Assembly: GCA_002077045.2 (NCBI GenBank)
Contig: KZ111143.1
Coordinates: forward strand, 1,669,873 to 1,733,872
DNA from: Rachicladosporium sp. CCFEE 5018
Lineage: Eukaryota; Ascomycota; Dothideomycetes; Cladosporiales; Cladosporiaceae
Reading direction: 5' to 3'
DNA: 64,000 nt
Under the pieces are notes generated by a model. The model saw nothing but the letters and a program-made list of their open reading frames with translations. It did no database searches and was not told the origin of the DNA. The number at the start of each line of letters is the position of its first letter. The first letter of the stretch is position 1. Made by a program: the position numbers and the translations under genes. Of the stretch, positions 31,904 through 42,978 are shown in pieces.

Positions 31904-32354
31904 ATTGTCGTGCTTGCGAATGTGTGCCATGGAAGCTCAACCGCCGTGTCAGGCGACGAGCGTTAGATGCTGCTATGTGCAGTAATGGGGAGAAGTTCAT
32001 GAGGTATTGGATGATGGAAGTAGACTATAGAGCTGAGAGGCAGAGTAGCAGCGTGATAATCGATGACAGCGAAGATTCCTCATGATCTCATTCCATTGAG
32101 AGACATGTAGCAGTCGTGAAACCTTGCAAGGTCCTACATGTAGATTTGAGGACTACTTATACGAAGGGTTCGAACTCGAAGCCCAACAATATGTCTTGGC
32201 ATTGCTATTGTCGAAATTTGATTACCCCACCGCTGAGCCACCGCACCTCACTTATCACTCTCAGCTGAGTCACACGGCGCAAACACCAACATCGACATCG
32301 AGTATACCCCCCGGACCTCGCCCTCTCCCATTGAAGGCGTATGCGTCGCCGATC
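31904..32354. other. Spacer upstream of BRF1, copy B
   Basis: 451 bp with the tRNA-like element at 32166-32247. The reading frame of BRF1 happens to stay open upstream to 32124, but copy A has no equivalent, so I do not extend the gene. Confidence 0.45.
32166..32247 (-). promoter_or_regulatory. tRNA-like A-box/B-box element upstream of BRF1, copy B
   Basis: GGTGCGG (32247-32241), A box TGGCTCAGCGGT (32240-32229) and B box GAGTTCGAACCC (32177-32166) on the minus strand. The A-box segment is identical to copy A over about 30 bases. The spacer between the boxes differs by many substitutions. The stems expected of a tRNA are not formed. Confidence 0.5.
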
Positions 32355-34790
32355 ATGCCGCCACCTCGCCGACTCGGTGCAGTCCGCGCACTCCCAGGCA
32401 AAGGTCGCAAACCAACAGCACCACCCGTGAAAAAGGCCTGCTGCGACTCACCAGACATCCAAGAGCAAGATGGCTCGAAAATCTGCAAGAACTGCTTCAC
32501 GCAAATCAGCGAAGCAAACATTGTCTCCGATGTCACTTTCGAGGAGACTGCTAACGGTGGCGCCGCTGTGCAAGGAGGGTACATCGGCGAGAACGCCCGT
32601 CATGCTGGACAGCTTAACTCTGCTACTTTCCGGCGGATGGGAGGTGGGGAGAAGCATGATGGTGCTGAGGTAGATCGCAAGGGCAGGGAGCATATTGAGC
32701 CTTATGCGAGGATTCTTGGGATTCCGATGAATGTCATTACTATTGCTAGGAATATCTGGACTCTTCAAGCTGGGCATAGCTTTACTTCTGGACGCAGCGT
32801 GGAGGAAGTCGCTGCATGCTGCGTTTATGCTGCATGCCGGAGACAGCCTGGAAACATTGTCCTGCTCATCGACCTCGCTGAGATTATCAAGATCAACGTC
32901 TTTCGCCTCGGCGAAGTCTATAAAGCGATGTGCAAGGAGATCTTCCTGGACGAGAACCAACTTCACTACGCTCACATGATCGACTTAGAAGCTTTGATCG
33001 AGAAGTACTGTCGCCGTTTACAATTCGACGAGGCCACGAATCTAGTCGCCGAAGACGCTTTGAAGATCATGCGCCGTATGCGTCGCGATTGGATGACTAC
33101 GGGTCGCCACCCTGCTGGACTGTGCGGTGCATGTATCATCTTGGCCGCACGCATGAATAACTTCAAGCGGACTGTTAGGGAGGTTGTCTTTGTGGCAAAG
33201 ATCGCTGATCAGACTATTGCAGAGCGAATCAGGGAATTCCGCTCAACGAAAAGTGCTGGTCTCACGGTTGCTCAATTTCGAGAGGTCGGCGTACGCATCA
33301 AGCACCAGGCGGATCCGCCATCTCTTCACCTTCAAGAGGAGAGGCAAAAGGCGCTTGAGCGCAAGAGGCAGAAGCGAGGCTTGGCGAGCTTGTCCAGGTC
33401 TCAAAGTTCTCCCATCGAGATTGCGGACGATGATGGCTCGGAGGCCAGCTCCACGAACGGCACACCAGGAGCTGAATCTACTGTTGAGTCCGGTCGGCCT
33501 CGCAAACGAGCGCGCACTGCTGCAGACTCTCCTTCACCTAGTCCGAACCCACCACAATACGACGCTGATGGCTTTGCGATTCCTTCACAGCCTGCTTCTG
33601 CCACACCCAATGGCAAGACCGGGCGAGCACCCTCGGAAGGTCTGGACGACAAACCGCGAAAGCGAGGTCGTGCGAAGCGAGTCGCGCCACCTCCTATCGA
33701 TCTCAGCACAGAGGAGATGCTCATCGAAGAGGAGCTACAAAATGCGATCGAGTCTGCGCTTGACGATAACGAGGTGACTGGCTATCGTGACGAGGTAGCA
33801 GAGCAGAAAGGCAAAGCAGCAGCAGAGTCGATTGGCGATCAGGAGAGACGACTCTACACAGAAGCTGCGAATGCGCGCCGTCACGCGGCTGGTATCACTC
33901 ACTACGACTCCGCCCACTACAATAGTCTCGAATCCGTGACTGCCGAGGACCTCGAGGCTGAGTTCCGCGACGATCCCGAAGTAGAGAACTGCATCCTCTC
34001 TGGCCAAGCAGCGCAAGACAAAGAGAAGATCTGGCTTCATGAGAACGAAGATTGGCTACGAGCGCAATACGAAAAGCAGCTTACGAAGCGCATGTTGGAG
34101 GCAAGTGGCAAGGACAAGCGGAAGACTATCAAGGGTCGCAAGGCTAAGAAGAGCGACAAGCTGCTTACTGCTGCTGGCACTCCTGCCGAGACGCCCGCCG
34201 ATATCAATGCGGCGATGCTTGCGAGGAGTGCGCCGACATTCTCAAAATATGTCAATTATGAGGCGCTGCAGAGGGTCTATGGGGATAGTATGTCGCCTAG
34301 TCTGAGCAGAGCTGGATCTGTGGCTGTCAGCGAGGACGATCAGGCGAGTCAGACTGGCGAGGGTGCAGCCGAGGATGCAACGCCGGTGCCTTCGCCTTCG
34401 CGGAGAAGTAATAGTGGACTAGCTACGCCAGCGGCTACGCAAACGCTTGCGCCTGGTGCTGTGGCGTCGTCGCTGAGCGCCAGATCGCCTCTCGTGCCAT
34501 CGCCTGCTGGTGCAATTACCTTGACGCCGCCCCAGACCCAAGTACCATCTACACAACAACCAGCAGTAGATGAAGTAGCTGCAGAGGAGCTCATAGACGA
34601 TCTTGACGACGACGAAAGCGAGATTGAAGATGACGACGTGCCCGAGCGCGCACCCGACGACTATGACGATTACGGTGAAATTGAGGCGGAAGCTAGCGAG
34701 ATCGAGGACGAAGCCGACGATGGTGATGCCGACTATGATGCTGCTATCGAACCGCTAGGAGACCAGGCGCTGGAGGGTGCTTATGAGTGA
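32355..34790 (+). CDS. BRF1: TFIIIB subunit Brf1, copy B
   Basis: 811 aa, collinear with copy A. The zinc ribbon and both cyclin-like repeats are almost unchanged (one visible change is TNQVAED to TNLVAED). Most differences fall in the Ser/Pro/Ala-rich linkers, as expected under purifying selection on the core. The acidic tail and the TBP-binding block (KIWLHENEDWLRAQYEKQL) are kept. No lesion seen, so both copies should encode working Brf1. The start is set by alignment to A. Confidence 0.92.
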   Translation: MPPPRRLGAVRALPGKGRKPTAPPVKKACCDSPDIQEQDGSKICKNCFTQISEANIVSDVTFEETANGGAAVQGGYIGENARHAGQLNSATFRRMGGGEKHDGAEVDRKGREHIEPYARILGIPMNVITIARNIWTLQAGHSFTSGRSVEEVAACCVYAACRRQPGNIVLLIDLAEIIKINVFRLGEVYKAMCKEIFLDENQLHYAHMIDLEALIEKYCRRLQFDEATNLVAEDALKIMRRMRRDWMTTGRHPAGLCGACIILAARMNNFKRTVREVVFVAKIADQTIAERIREFRSTKSAGLTVAQFREVGVRIKHQADPPSLHLQEERQKALERKRQKRGLASLSRSQSSPIEIADDDGSEASSTNGTPGAESTVESGRPRKRARTAADSPSPSPNPPQYDADGFAIPSQPASATPNGKTGRAPSEGLDDKPRKRGRAKRVAPPPIDLSTEEMLIEEELQNAIESALDDNEVTGYRDEVAEQKGKAAAESIGDQERRLYTEAANARRHAAGITHYDSAHYNSLESVTAEDLEAEFRDDPEVENCILSGQAAQDKEKIWLHENEDWLRAQYEKQLTKRMLEASGKDKRKTIKGRKAKKSDKLLTAAGTPAETPADINAAMLARSAPTFSKYVNYEALQRVYGDSMSPSLSRAGSVAVSEDDQASQTGEGAAEDATPVPSPSRRSNSGLATPAATQTLAPGAVASSLSARSPLVPSPAGAITLTPPQTQVPSTQQPAVDEVAAEELIDDLDDDESEIEDDDVPERAPDDYDDYGEIEAEASEIEDEADDGDADYDAAIEPLGDQALEGAYE

Positions 34791-35243
34791 GGCTGCCAAG
34801 TGGAACGCTAGGTCCGCAGATGACTTTGTGAAGCGTGCTAAGCCAGCTGCATGACAGCCTGCTGCTAAGTTGTACTTGACGCATTGTATGATACCCATGC
34901 GCTTAGGCAGATATATCTATAGACCAGTATTTGGTTCAAACCCAAGACCTTGACACGTGCTCCGCCAAGCTTTCCCGTCCCTCTCTCCGCAACGCGCGAT
35001 CTCGTCATCGCAACGGGATGACGGGCGTCGAGCGTCACATGAAAAGTGTGGCCCTTGCTGAAGCTCCCCCCAATGCGTGGCCCAGCCGTCCGGACTCGGG
35101 CATTGCGCGCGGTGAGGAGCTGGCTTGTACCTCACTTCCTACCTGTCAGCAACTTTTCCCCCTGATAGCCTTGAAGTACGCAGCCATTGGAATTGCTCTC
35201 ACTTGCCAGACTATTCCTGATACTTCATCTATACCCCACTATC
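34791..35243. other. Spacer between BRF1 and acidic-protein gene, copy B
   Basis: 453 bp, non-coding as far as I can see. The B-box-like GGTTCAAACCC found in copy A is kept here near 34932-34942. Confidence 0.4.
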
Positions 35244-35921
35244 ATGTCGACACGCAAGAGGAAGCAGGATGAGGAGCTCGTCGAGTTGCCCGAGGATGGC
35301 AGCGATGAGGAGAGTGAGGAAGAGTGAGTCCATTCTTTCCCACCGGCCCAATGTGTGCGATGAGCTGGTGCGAGGACGAGTTGCAACGTTACCATTGGCG
35401 CATTGCACGCGACTTATGGTTATCAGGCATTGGCTGACTCGGTGCAATCAAGGTATATCTCAGAAGGCGACGAAGACGTGTCAGAGGTTGGCAGCGAGGA
35501 GGAAGAAGAGGAGGACGATGAGGTAGAGGCGGAGGCAGCACCTGCACGTTAGTCACTTCCAATCTACACCCACCCTAAGATTTACACGTGCTGATGTAAC
35601 CCAGCGCCGAAAGCCAAGAAACAAAAGACCAAGCCCACCGAGGTGGTCGAAGAAGACGAGCCAGCAGGTGAGGAAGATGGAGACGTCGAGGAGGAAGATC
35701 TCGAGGACGACGAGGCTGCGCCGGACAGTGATGGAGGGGCGGACGAAGATGTGAGTGCATTGAAGGCTACGATTGGATAGAGGTTATGGACTGCTGACTA
35801 TTTGATGTTCTAGGCTGCCGAGACCGCCAAGTCTAGTGGACCTGCTGCTAGTGCTAAGGCGAGGAGTGGCAATACTGTGCCGAAGGAGGCGAGCTTGGAG
35901 GAGGTGGATGATGCTGAGTAG
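35244..35921 (+). CDS. Small highly acidic protein, copy B
   Basis: Exons 35244-35323, 35453-35547, 35605-35750 and 35814-35921, 142 aa, with the same phases as copy A. The first intron's acceptor reads TCAAG where A has TCACAG; it is still usable but weaker. The coding sequence is nearly identical to A. Family unknown. Confidence 0.68.
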
Positions 35922-36177
35922 GCAATCAATGAAGAACTCGAGGCAGCATTATAGTTGCTCTTAGACAAAAGTATTCAGCAGCCTTTTCTCAGATATCTGC
36001 GTGAGGTAGAAGCTTGTTCAGGGAATGCCGCAACATAGCACGTCAATTTGAGCATACTGAAGCGCATCGTTGGTCTGACGGAACGTGCAAGTGTAGGATG
36101 TGATTATACGCCAATTTCCAGACACGGACCTCTTCAGATCCAGTACAGCATGTGTACTCGCGTACCTCTGCGTGCCG

Positions 36178-37545
36178 TCAAGCGCGAGCAGCGCGTGTAC
36201 GAGATACTACTCCAAATTTCCCACTGTCTCTCGCATACCGGGCCCATCGCGTATGTATAGATGAATGACTACGATTGCCGAACGCAGCCGCAATCGCCGC
36301 GTTGTTCAGACCTTGGCTCTTCAACTCCAATAGCCGCGCATCCTCTGCTGGTGTCCAGCGAGTCGGTTGCGCGTGCAGTGTGGCCGCATCGAGATATGCA
36401 GTGACGCCTCCGTCGCCAACACTTTCATCGGCAGTCTGCTGTTCGTCCTGTGGAGGCTTCTGCATTGCGACAAGGCGGTCTATCTTCGTGCGCACGGCAG
36501 AGGCCGATCTGCCAAGCTGTCTGCTAATGTCGTGAGGCTTGACAACATTCCTGTGCGCTTGTAGTAAGCGAGTCTCGTCTTCGGTGGTCCATCTGGAAGG
36601 CAACCGAAGCCAAGGCAACTCCCTAATCTTTGACTGGATACCTATAAGACTACGGTCAGGAAACGCTGCGCAAAGACTCATCAGGGTCAATCCTGTTCCC
36701 CGAAGCTCGTGAAGGAGATTGATTTCACTCTCGATCCATGGCTTCCGTGGAGATCGAACAAATTTTGGTTCTGCAGTATCCGCCTGCGAAGACCTGCTCG
36801 CTTCTACTCTGAGGGCAGCCTGTCTGAAACGCAATGCTGAGAGAGTGCGCTGGGGAAACTGAGCGACTACACTATCCAATGTCTGCGAGTCATGCATCAT
36901 GCGCCAGAGCTTCCGATCTTCTTGCGACGTCCAGCTCTGCCGCGACGAAGGACCACCGCTCGCAGGGTGCTTGTACAAATGCCCCTTAAGTAAGATGTGT
37001 TTGCGCGCTTGGCATGCGCCGCTGGAGCGCTGCAATCTGCGAGCAATATCGGACGCTCTTGTTTGGCGACTGTAAAGTGTCAACATCAAAGAATCCTCTT
37101 CAGGAGACCAAATTCGGCGACGTTCAGGGGCGACGCGGGGCAGCACTTGCGATGTGCTACCCGATGTTCCTTCCACGGACGTTACATATCTGCGACGCGA
37201 GATCGTCCATGGCGCGGGAGTGCATCGGACTAGTGCAAAGGCTCGTACGTCACGGTCAATCGACGTCGAAATGCCGCGCAGTAGCGCGATGTGTGCCACA
37301 GCAAGGGTGGAGAATGTACGTCTGTCTGTGGGGATACCCCCACTGGTTTGCGACGCGCTGTCTGCGTGCTTCATGTCATCACTTCCGATGCGAAGAGGAG
37401 GGTGTGCTGCTTTTGCAGCTAGGCCTACTTTGCTTGCACCACAACAAGAGTCATTGCTACGGGCCAATCCTTCGGATGCCTGCAGTCTCCTCGATCGTCC
37501 CTCGACCACCGAAGGAGTCCTGGAACGGAGAGCATCCGCGATCAT
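36178..37545 (-). CDS. SANT/Myb unit 5 (five repeats), copy B
   Basis: Uninterrupted 455-aa frame with linker (RRRYVTSVEG) and five complete SANT-like repeats: RIWSPEEDSL, RQSWTSQEDR, RKPWIESEIN, SRWTTEDETR and TRWTPAEDAR. The A copy of this unit is cut by a TAG in repeat 5.3. The C-terminal tail differs from A because of a small indel after the last repeat. This is the most complete five-repeat unit in the window. Confidence 0.5.
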   Translation of the reverse strand: MIADALRSRTPSVVEGRSRRLQASEGLARSNDSCCGASKVGLAAKAAHPPLRIGSDDMKHADSASQTSGGIPTDRRTFSTLAVAHIALLRGISTSIDRDVRAFALVRCTPAPWTISRRRYVTSVEGTSGSTSQVLPRVAPERRRIWSPEEDSLMLTLYSRQTRASDIARRLQRSSGACQARKHILLKGHLYKHPASGGPSSRQSWTSQEDRKLWRMMHDSQTLDSVVAQFPQRTLSALRFRQAALRVEASRSSQADTAEPKFVRSPRKPWIESEINLLHELRGTGLTLMSLCAAFPDRSLIGIQSKIRELPWLRLPSRWTTEDETRLLQAHRNVVKPHDISRQLGRSASAVRTKIDRLVAMQKPPQDEQQTADESVGDGGVTAYLDAATLHAQPTRWTPAEDARLLELKSQGLNNAAIAAAFGNRSHSSIHTRWARYARDSGKFGVVSRTRAARA

Positions 37546-37888
37546 GAGGTCGCTCTGATCAGCAGCTTTACGCTCGAGCAGCGTGGTGCTTCTTCGAAAG
37601 ACCCGACTGCGCTCCGACGGCCCCGACGGCGAGCGAGATCTGTAAGCCTAGCGTTGCTCGACGCAGCGTTGAGGTACATTTTAAGTTCATCGTCTTTCGC
37701 AGGGCTGTCCATGAGATTCTATGACACTTCAGATACCTCGCAACGCAGACCATGGAAGTGTGCTTGACACTTGAAGGCGGATATCGTCCTCCCAAGCTGC
37801 CGAGCTATGTCCTGATAGCTTTCTCCAGCCTCTTGCATTCGATGCAGTGCAGTTCTGTCGTCGCTACTCCACAGAGAAGCCCGAGCTT

Positions 37889-39216
37889 TCATGCGAGGTA
37901 TGCGCGATATCTTCTTTTTAATACTCGCGACGCTCCTGTCTGGGATGCGGCGTAGATTCTGAGCGTGTCCGTGCCCTCCCCTCGGAGCCTGTAAAGCAGG
38001 TTTACCGCGTCAAGAGTCCACAGCCGCTGAACGAACCGATGACCTTCATATCTTGTGGCGGCTACGGAGGGTGACTCCTTCAGTTGTACTTTCGCGGAGA
38101 TGACCTTTCCACGCACACTGTCTACAGATCGCTGCGGGAATGCCGCAACAATATCTCCCAAGGGTCGCGACTCCTCCACCATTCGGCACAGCTTCAGATC
38201 ATCTTCGAAATACCACGGTCCTGATAATAGTGGTTCGAGTCGACTTAGCTTTCGCTCAACGGAGTACCTGAATACAAGCCCGCGTGAATGAACTCTGCAT
38301 GTCTCGGCCGATCGCCCCATATGCTGTGCAATTTCACGTCCGGTCCACCCTCGACTGTATAACGTCAACAGTGTGCGGTCCCCTCTGGTAACCACGGCTT
38401 TCCATGCCTACCAGCATTCGCAGGCTGTACATTGGTGACGACAGCTGACGACGACTCCACCACGCCTGAAGATGACGCATAGCCACGGCGGCCTATCGTG
38501 AGAGCGCCGGCGGTGCCTCGTGGTTGCCATCGCCGCTGTAGGGTGGTCTGGGGCCAGTCCGACTGGCGGAGTGACAAATCACCATGGGTCGAAATCGCCA
38601 GTGTCGTGTACACACGCTTGTGCACGGCAACACTCACAGCTACACCGGGTACTGTTCCTGTACATGCGATGACTTGCGAAGCGTTAACAAGATCTCCGGT
38701 GCCAGCCGTCATGTTCTGACCTGCGGCATTGCGTTCTTGAGGCCTCTCAACGGCTCTCTGCAACACGCCTGACTGTCTGAGTCGATGTACGCGTCCGTGG
38801 ATCGCACGTACGGTCCTCGTCTGTAGCAAGGCGGTCATTTGAGAGGCGCCCACGCCAGCTGCCACGTATTCTAGCAGCTGTGTATCTTCATGTGCACGCC
38901 AGCTCTTCGCTGTGATGTCTGCGAGAGCGGTCGAAATGCGCCTCGCGTAATGCCTCACAGCTATCGCAGTCTTGCCCATGGCTTTCGCAATATCATGTCG
39001 GGAGCGTCTCTCTGCACACAGCCTGCGCAGCATCGCGTCCTCCTGCTCCGTCCACTTGTCCCTTTCTGTGGGTATGTTGTGGCCACGCGCTCGTAACGCC
39101 GCTACCTTGTCCTTAATGGAGGATATCGAACACTCCGGGAAGGCCTCATAGATTTCAGTCCAAGTTTTGCAGGTCTCGCCAAGGGGAAGGAATCGTTCGA
39201 ACTCGTGTTGTTCCAT
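37889..39216 (-). pseudogene. SANT/Myb units 3 (end) and 4 (start), copy B
   Basis: Repeats 3.3-3.5, the RGYASSS linker and repeats 4.1-4.3, split by a 1-base loss near 38378 (GKPW then frameshift). It ends with the frameshift shared with A. Confidence 0.42.
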
Positions 39217-39980
39217 ACATTCTGGCTTCGCGAAGAGAACGGAGGATCCATCAACTCAACACCAAGGCGGAGTGCTCTCGCCCGTGCTGCGCGCTGTTGA
39301 ACTTCCTTGGCCCTCAGTTGATACATATTGCGAGACGGAATGGCTTCAGTGATGTCGCGCCACGTCATGCCTGCTTTGCGCATGTTCCGTAGTACTGTTT
39401 CCTCGTCGCGGGTCCATAGCGCGAAAGGTCTGCCAGATTTCGCTACGTCAACTAAACGATCCTTTCCCGCACTCGACTTGTTCCACATACTCTCAACCGA
39501 GTGCATCGTGCGGTTCGGTGCCATGGCCACCTCAATAAAACACTCATCTCTAGTGATGCCCTTGTCGGCACGTTGCGCCATGGCTGTGAAGACTTCGTCG
39601 CGCTCTCGAGCGCTCCATGAGTTCTTCTTGGGCTCTCCGGATCGTCCACCTTGATCTTTCGATCGAGTCTCCTGTTGCGAGACTGGTGAATCCATATGAT
39701 TAGAGCCGGGAGCATTGTTCACGGCTCGTCCCCCATCGGGGACTGTGGACTGAAGGAGAATGGGGCGTTTATGATGAGCGGCGTCTGCAGGTGGCCTCTT
39801 GTAATCGCTGGAGTTCGCACGGGTGCTCAGTGACCGTCTCTGCTGGTCCAAGGTCGAGTGATACGGCTTTGTGCGCCAGGAGATACACGTCGGTCTGGTT
39901 CTCCTAAGCAGCTGGCCGCAACAGGAGCTACCGCGTGTGGGAGAGACGTTTGTCGAGTAAGATCGATCTCCCGCGTTCAC
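39102..39980 (-). CDS. SANT/Myb unit 2/3 linker and first unit-3 repeats, copy B
   Basis: 292-aa frame joining the linker (RSYSTN and RSLSTR) to repeats 3.1 and 3.2, without A's frameshift and stop. It slips out of frame at repeat 3.3 (QNVW), where B lacks one base. Confidence 0.42.
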   Translation of the reverse strand: MNAGDRSYSTNVSPTRGSSCCGQLLRRTRPTCISWRTKPYHSTLDQQRRSLSTRANSSDYKRPPADAAHHKRPILLQSTVPDGGRAVNNAPGSNHMDSPVSQQETRSKDQGGRSGEPKKNSWSARERDEVFTAMAQRADKGITRDECFIEVAMAPNRTMHSVESMWNKSSAGKDRLVDVAKSGRPFALWTRDEETVLRNMRKAGMTWRDITEAIPSRNMYQLRAKEVQQRAARARALRLGVELMDPPFSSRSQNVWNNTSSNDSFPLARPAKLGLKSMRPSRSVRYPPLRTR

Positions 39981-40938
39981 GCTCCGGTGAGTGAGTGGGA
40001 CAATATGGGAAAATATGGGAAAGCGTGGGACTCTGCGCTGGTGGCGATGAAGGAGATGGGCTGCTCACGGGAAGGGCAGTCGACCCGGATGCGTACGCAG
40101 CTGCGGCTCTTCTGCGGGCATTACGGAGTAGCTGATGGCGTTTCCGCACCGCGTGTTTGGTCCGCCCTATGAGTAGGGTAGCAACTGTCTCGGTGCTGCA
40201 GCCGGCTGCTCTCTTCGCGAGTGGGAGCTCATCCTCTACTGCACTCCACCGGTAGAAGGGTAGATCGCGATGGGGAGGCCGGACATCAAACACGTGCCGA
40301 ATAGAAGACTTGGTCCGGCCCACGGCCTTCGCAATGTCGGAGACGGAGCATTGAGCCGCGTGCATGCGAAGCACTTCGTCAAGATCATCTGGGCACCAAC
40401 ATTTGGGATTCAGAGAGAAGACATGTCTTTCTTGTCGGAGCAATGAAACCTTGCTTTTCAAGGCCGCAATCCAACGACCAGGGAACGCCGCTGCAAGTCC
40501 GCTCCAGCCCTTGTGCTGTTGACAGAGACTAAGCAGGGAGTCCACCTCTTCTTGCGTCCAGCTTGAACGCCTTTCAGTCGGACGAGATGAAGGTAGCTTG
40601 AATAGCACACCAACGCTGAACGTTCTGTCGATGAACAGCGAGAAGTCTTGTGTAGAGACTTTTCATACGCCCTACCGTACTCGTCGGGTACGCAACATTG
40701 ATCGCATCCCAAGTCCTGCCCGCCCTGCGCAATTTCACAGAAGTATTTCCTCATCACGGGTCCATTGCCGACCATTTCCTTGCTCCGCCATACGAGTTGG
40801 AGAGCTGCGCTCAGATCTAGCTCGCTTGAACTCAGAGACAACCGCATGGAGAGAGCGGTCTAAGACCGATGCGACACCTATGATGATGGCTTTGTTCATC
40901 AGACCCTTGACGGCTCCTTCCTTCAGGGCTTGCGCCAA
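39928..40938 (-). pseudogene. SANT/Myb unit 2, copy B
   Basis: Broken by a base loss and stop in repeat 2.2 (EEILL then stop, where A continues WRMRRAG), with frame restored by an insertion before LFKLPSSRP. From 40608 down, repeats 2.3-2.5 are open for 226 aa. Confidence 0.45.
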
Positions 40939-40959
40939 AACCTCGCGATCTTGAGGCGA

Positions 40960-42168
40960 TCACGCTCTAGTCTTCGGTGTTGTCGTACCTGCACCGTGAG
41001 TATGCAAGCTGCTCCTCGTTCTCATACTGGATGCCACTTGCCTTGGACCTCGAGCACCCCGCTTGCGTACGGACGAGCTGTGTTTGCGTAGACTCGCGAG
41101 GATGTGCTCGATGTAGGTTCTGTGGCTCAACACCGGACGAAATGCTGCTCGTACCGACGGTGCAGCAGAGTGGAGGCGACGCCGCTGAGTCTGATTCGCC
41201 CTTGCGAACGTGGAGTGACTCGCCTGATCAGGATGTAACCGTGACTGTGACGTTGCCGGTGATGAGCCTCGTGTTGGGACAGTTTCAGAGACTAGCCTTT
41301 GAGCACTTGAGTGGAACCCCCGTGTGTGCCTTATAGAAGGTGGTGCATCCGGACCACGCGGCATGACACGTCGCCACTGATGGTCAACTCCCACCTTAGT
41401 GACCATGCCCAGCTCATCGGCGATCCGAGCAGACGTCCAGCCCTGATGCTTAAGTTCGCGCAGCCTACACACACGCTGATCAGACCATAAGAACTGATTC
41501 TGGGCAGGTTGAGGCGCAAGGCCTGCCTTCCGGCACATCGCAGCATACTTAGTTGACAGCGCTGACACGGTGCGGTTCGGAAACATGCTGAGAAGGTGAT
41601 TCATACTTGCTCCTCCATGACGAGTAGCGAACAATAGCGTCGCCTCATTAGTCGTCCAGGATCGAGTATCGCTGGAGGACTCTGAGGAAATTGCCGCAGA
41701 AGCACCGGAAGGAGTGTATCTCGTGAAGTCGTACTGACGCCTTACAGCTGACGATGTCCGATGAGGAAAGTGCTTGCAAATCTCGATCCAGGACTGACCG
41801 GCAGCGCGCAGGTCTTGAAGTAAGTTGCGTTCCTCTGTCGACCAAGGTTGGCGTGTTGCAGGAGCAGGAACGATGTCGTGGGCCTGCTCCTGGGTATACA
41901 GCTTTGCCAGACGAAAGTGCTGTCTCGTGCTGTTTGGTGGTCGTTGAAGGGCTGCATCAATCTGCGGCCATTTCCAACCGCGATCACGCAGGTTGAGAAT
42001 TTGGAGGTCTTCCTCAGGCGTATACCTCCGGATAGTCCTGGAACCAGGTCGCAGTGCATCTGACTCGTCATGGCCGGACGCGATCGTCGACACCGCTGTC
42101 CACGTCGTGCCATACTTGCTGAACGCCTGGCGCGCAGTGCTGCGGGACAACGCAGAACGGCAGAGCAT
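40960..42168 (-). CDS. SANT/Myb unit 1 (four repeats), copy B
   Basis: 402 aa, collinear and highly similar to 15593-16801, with the same mitochondrial-type N terminus (MLCRSALSRSTARQAF) and the same terminal TGA. This is the only unit intact from a plausible start to a stop in both copies, so it is the best candidate for a still functional gene. Confidence 0.55.
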   Translation of the reverse strand: MLCRSALSRSTARQAFSKYGTTWTAVSTIASGHDESDALRPGSRTIRRYTPEEDLQILNLRDRGWKWPQIDAALQRPPNSTRQHFRLAKLYTQEQAHDIVPAPATRQPWSTEERNLLQDLRAAGQSWIEICKHFPHRTSSAVRRQYDFTRYTPSGASAAISSESSSDTRSWTTNEATLLFATRHGGASMNHLLSMFPNRTVSALSTKYAAMCRKAGLAPQPAQNQFLWSDQRVCRLRELKHQGWTSARIADELGMVTKVGVDHQWRRVMPRGPDAPPSIRHTRGFHSSAQRLVSETVPTRGSSPATSQSRLHPDQASHSTFARANQTQRRRLHSAAPSVRAAFRPVLSHRTYIEHILASLRKHSSSVRKRGARGPRQVASSMRTRSSLHTHGAGTTTPKTRA

Positions 42169-42978
42169 CCCTGAGCAATAGCATACTGAATCTCGTCAAG
42201 GTCAAGGTAAGAGATGCCACCTGACGGCCCAAGACTGCGCAAAGATTCACTCCCGCCGAGCGCTCGGCGCTGGCATACAATGATGGAAGGTCATACAGCG
42301 CGTATCCAACTCACGCGATGAGTTGATGTTCAACGGAAGGGGAGTAACAGGTCGCAACTGACTCGGGAGATTTCTGCGCCATGAATCTCCGCGGGCCGAG
42401 CCAGTGCATTGCCGCTAGCACTCTTCCTCCTCTATTCCACCCCGAGTCTTCGTCGTAGGATCTCAGGAGAGCCACGTTATCGTTGCAACTTGCACGGCCC
42501 GAGTCTGTTCAAGATGAATACGCGAGACCGCGAATCTGACTTTACGCGCTGCATGGCGGTCTCCGCTACGCGACGTTCGGACTCGGCGAAGGTTGCTACA
42601 GGCATCAAGATTGCTGCTCAAGGTCCGCTTCAAGATCGCGAATACAGGCCAGCGGAATGCCCGCGTTCAATACATGTATGCTTCCTGCTCCGCTACTCCT
42701 GGTACAGCATCCGATCGCATGTCTGCAGACTCATCTTTACCATCTTGCGGACTATTGTCACCACGATGCAACGGCAAACTCGGCAGCGCTTGGCATTTAG
42801 CCGGTGCTGAAGAGGAGCATCTCTGGCTATGTTCATACTGCGGTATGCTTAGGTGCGTCATGTTGCACAGGTCGGCTGGTAGATGTCACTGCTGTAGGTA
42901 TGGTCTTATATTCCAGCTTCGTCCTCGCAAAAATCTCGCCTCCTTCCATTTCAGTGTCCCCCACGGCTGTCATCAAGA
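42169..42978. other. Divergent spacer between SANT array and esterase, copy B
   Basis: 810 bp. The Cys-rich open frame noted in copy A is also open here (42676-42991), but no family is recognisable. Confidence 0.35.

Larger units (their letters stand above)
36178..42168 (-). repeat. Array of SANT/Myb-like repeats in five units, copy B, disrupted
   Basis: Counterpart of 10849-16801 with the same five units and linkers. Lesions private to B are a 1-base loss with stop near 40733, a compensating insertion near 40613, a base loss near 39212, a base loss near 38378 and a base loss near 37590. Shared with A are the TGA near 40960 and the frameshift near 37950. Sites broken in A (TAG near 11267, TAA near 14017, frameshift near 14545) are intact here. 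The two copies therefore decayed largely independently after they separated. Confidence 0.65.

Noticed and set aside
32124..32354. N-terminal extension of Brf1 in copy B
   Set aside because: The frame is open by chance; copy A has no equivalent, and the extension covers the tRNA-like element.
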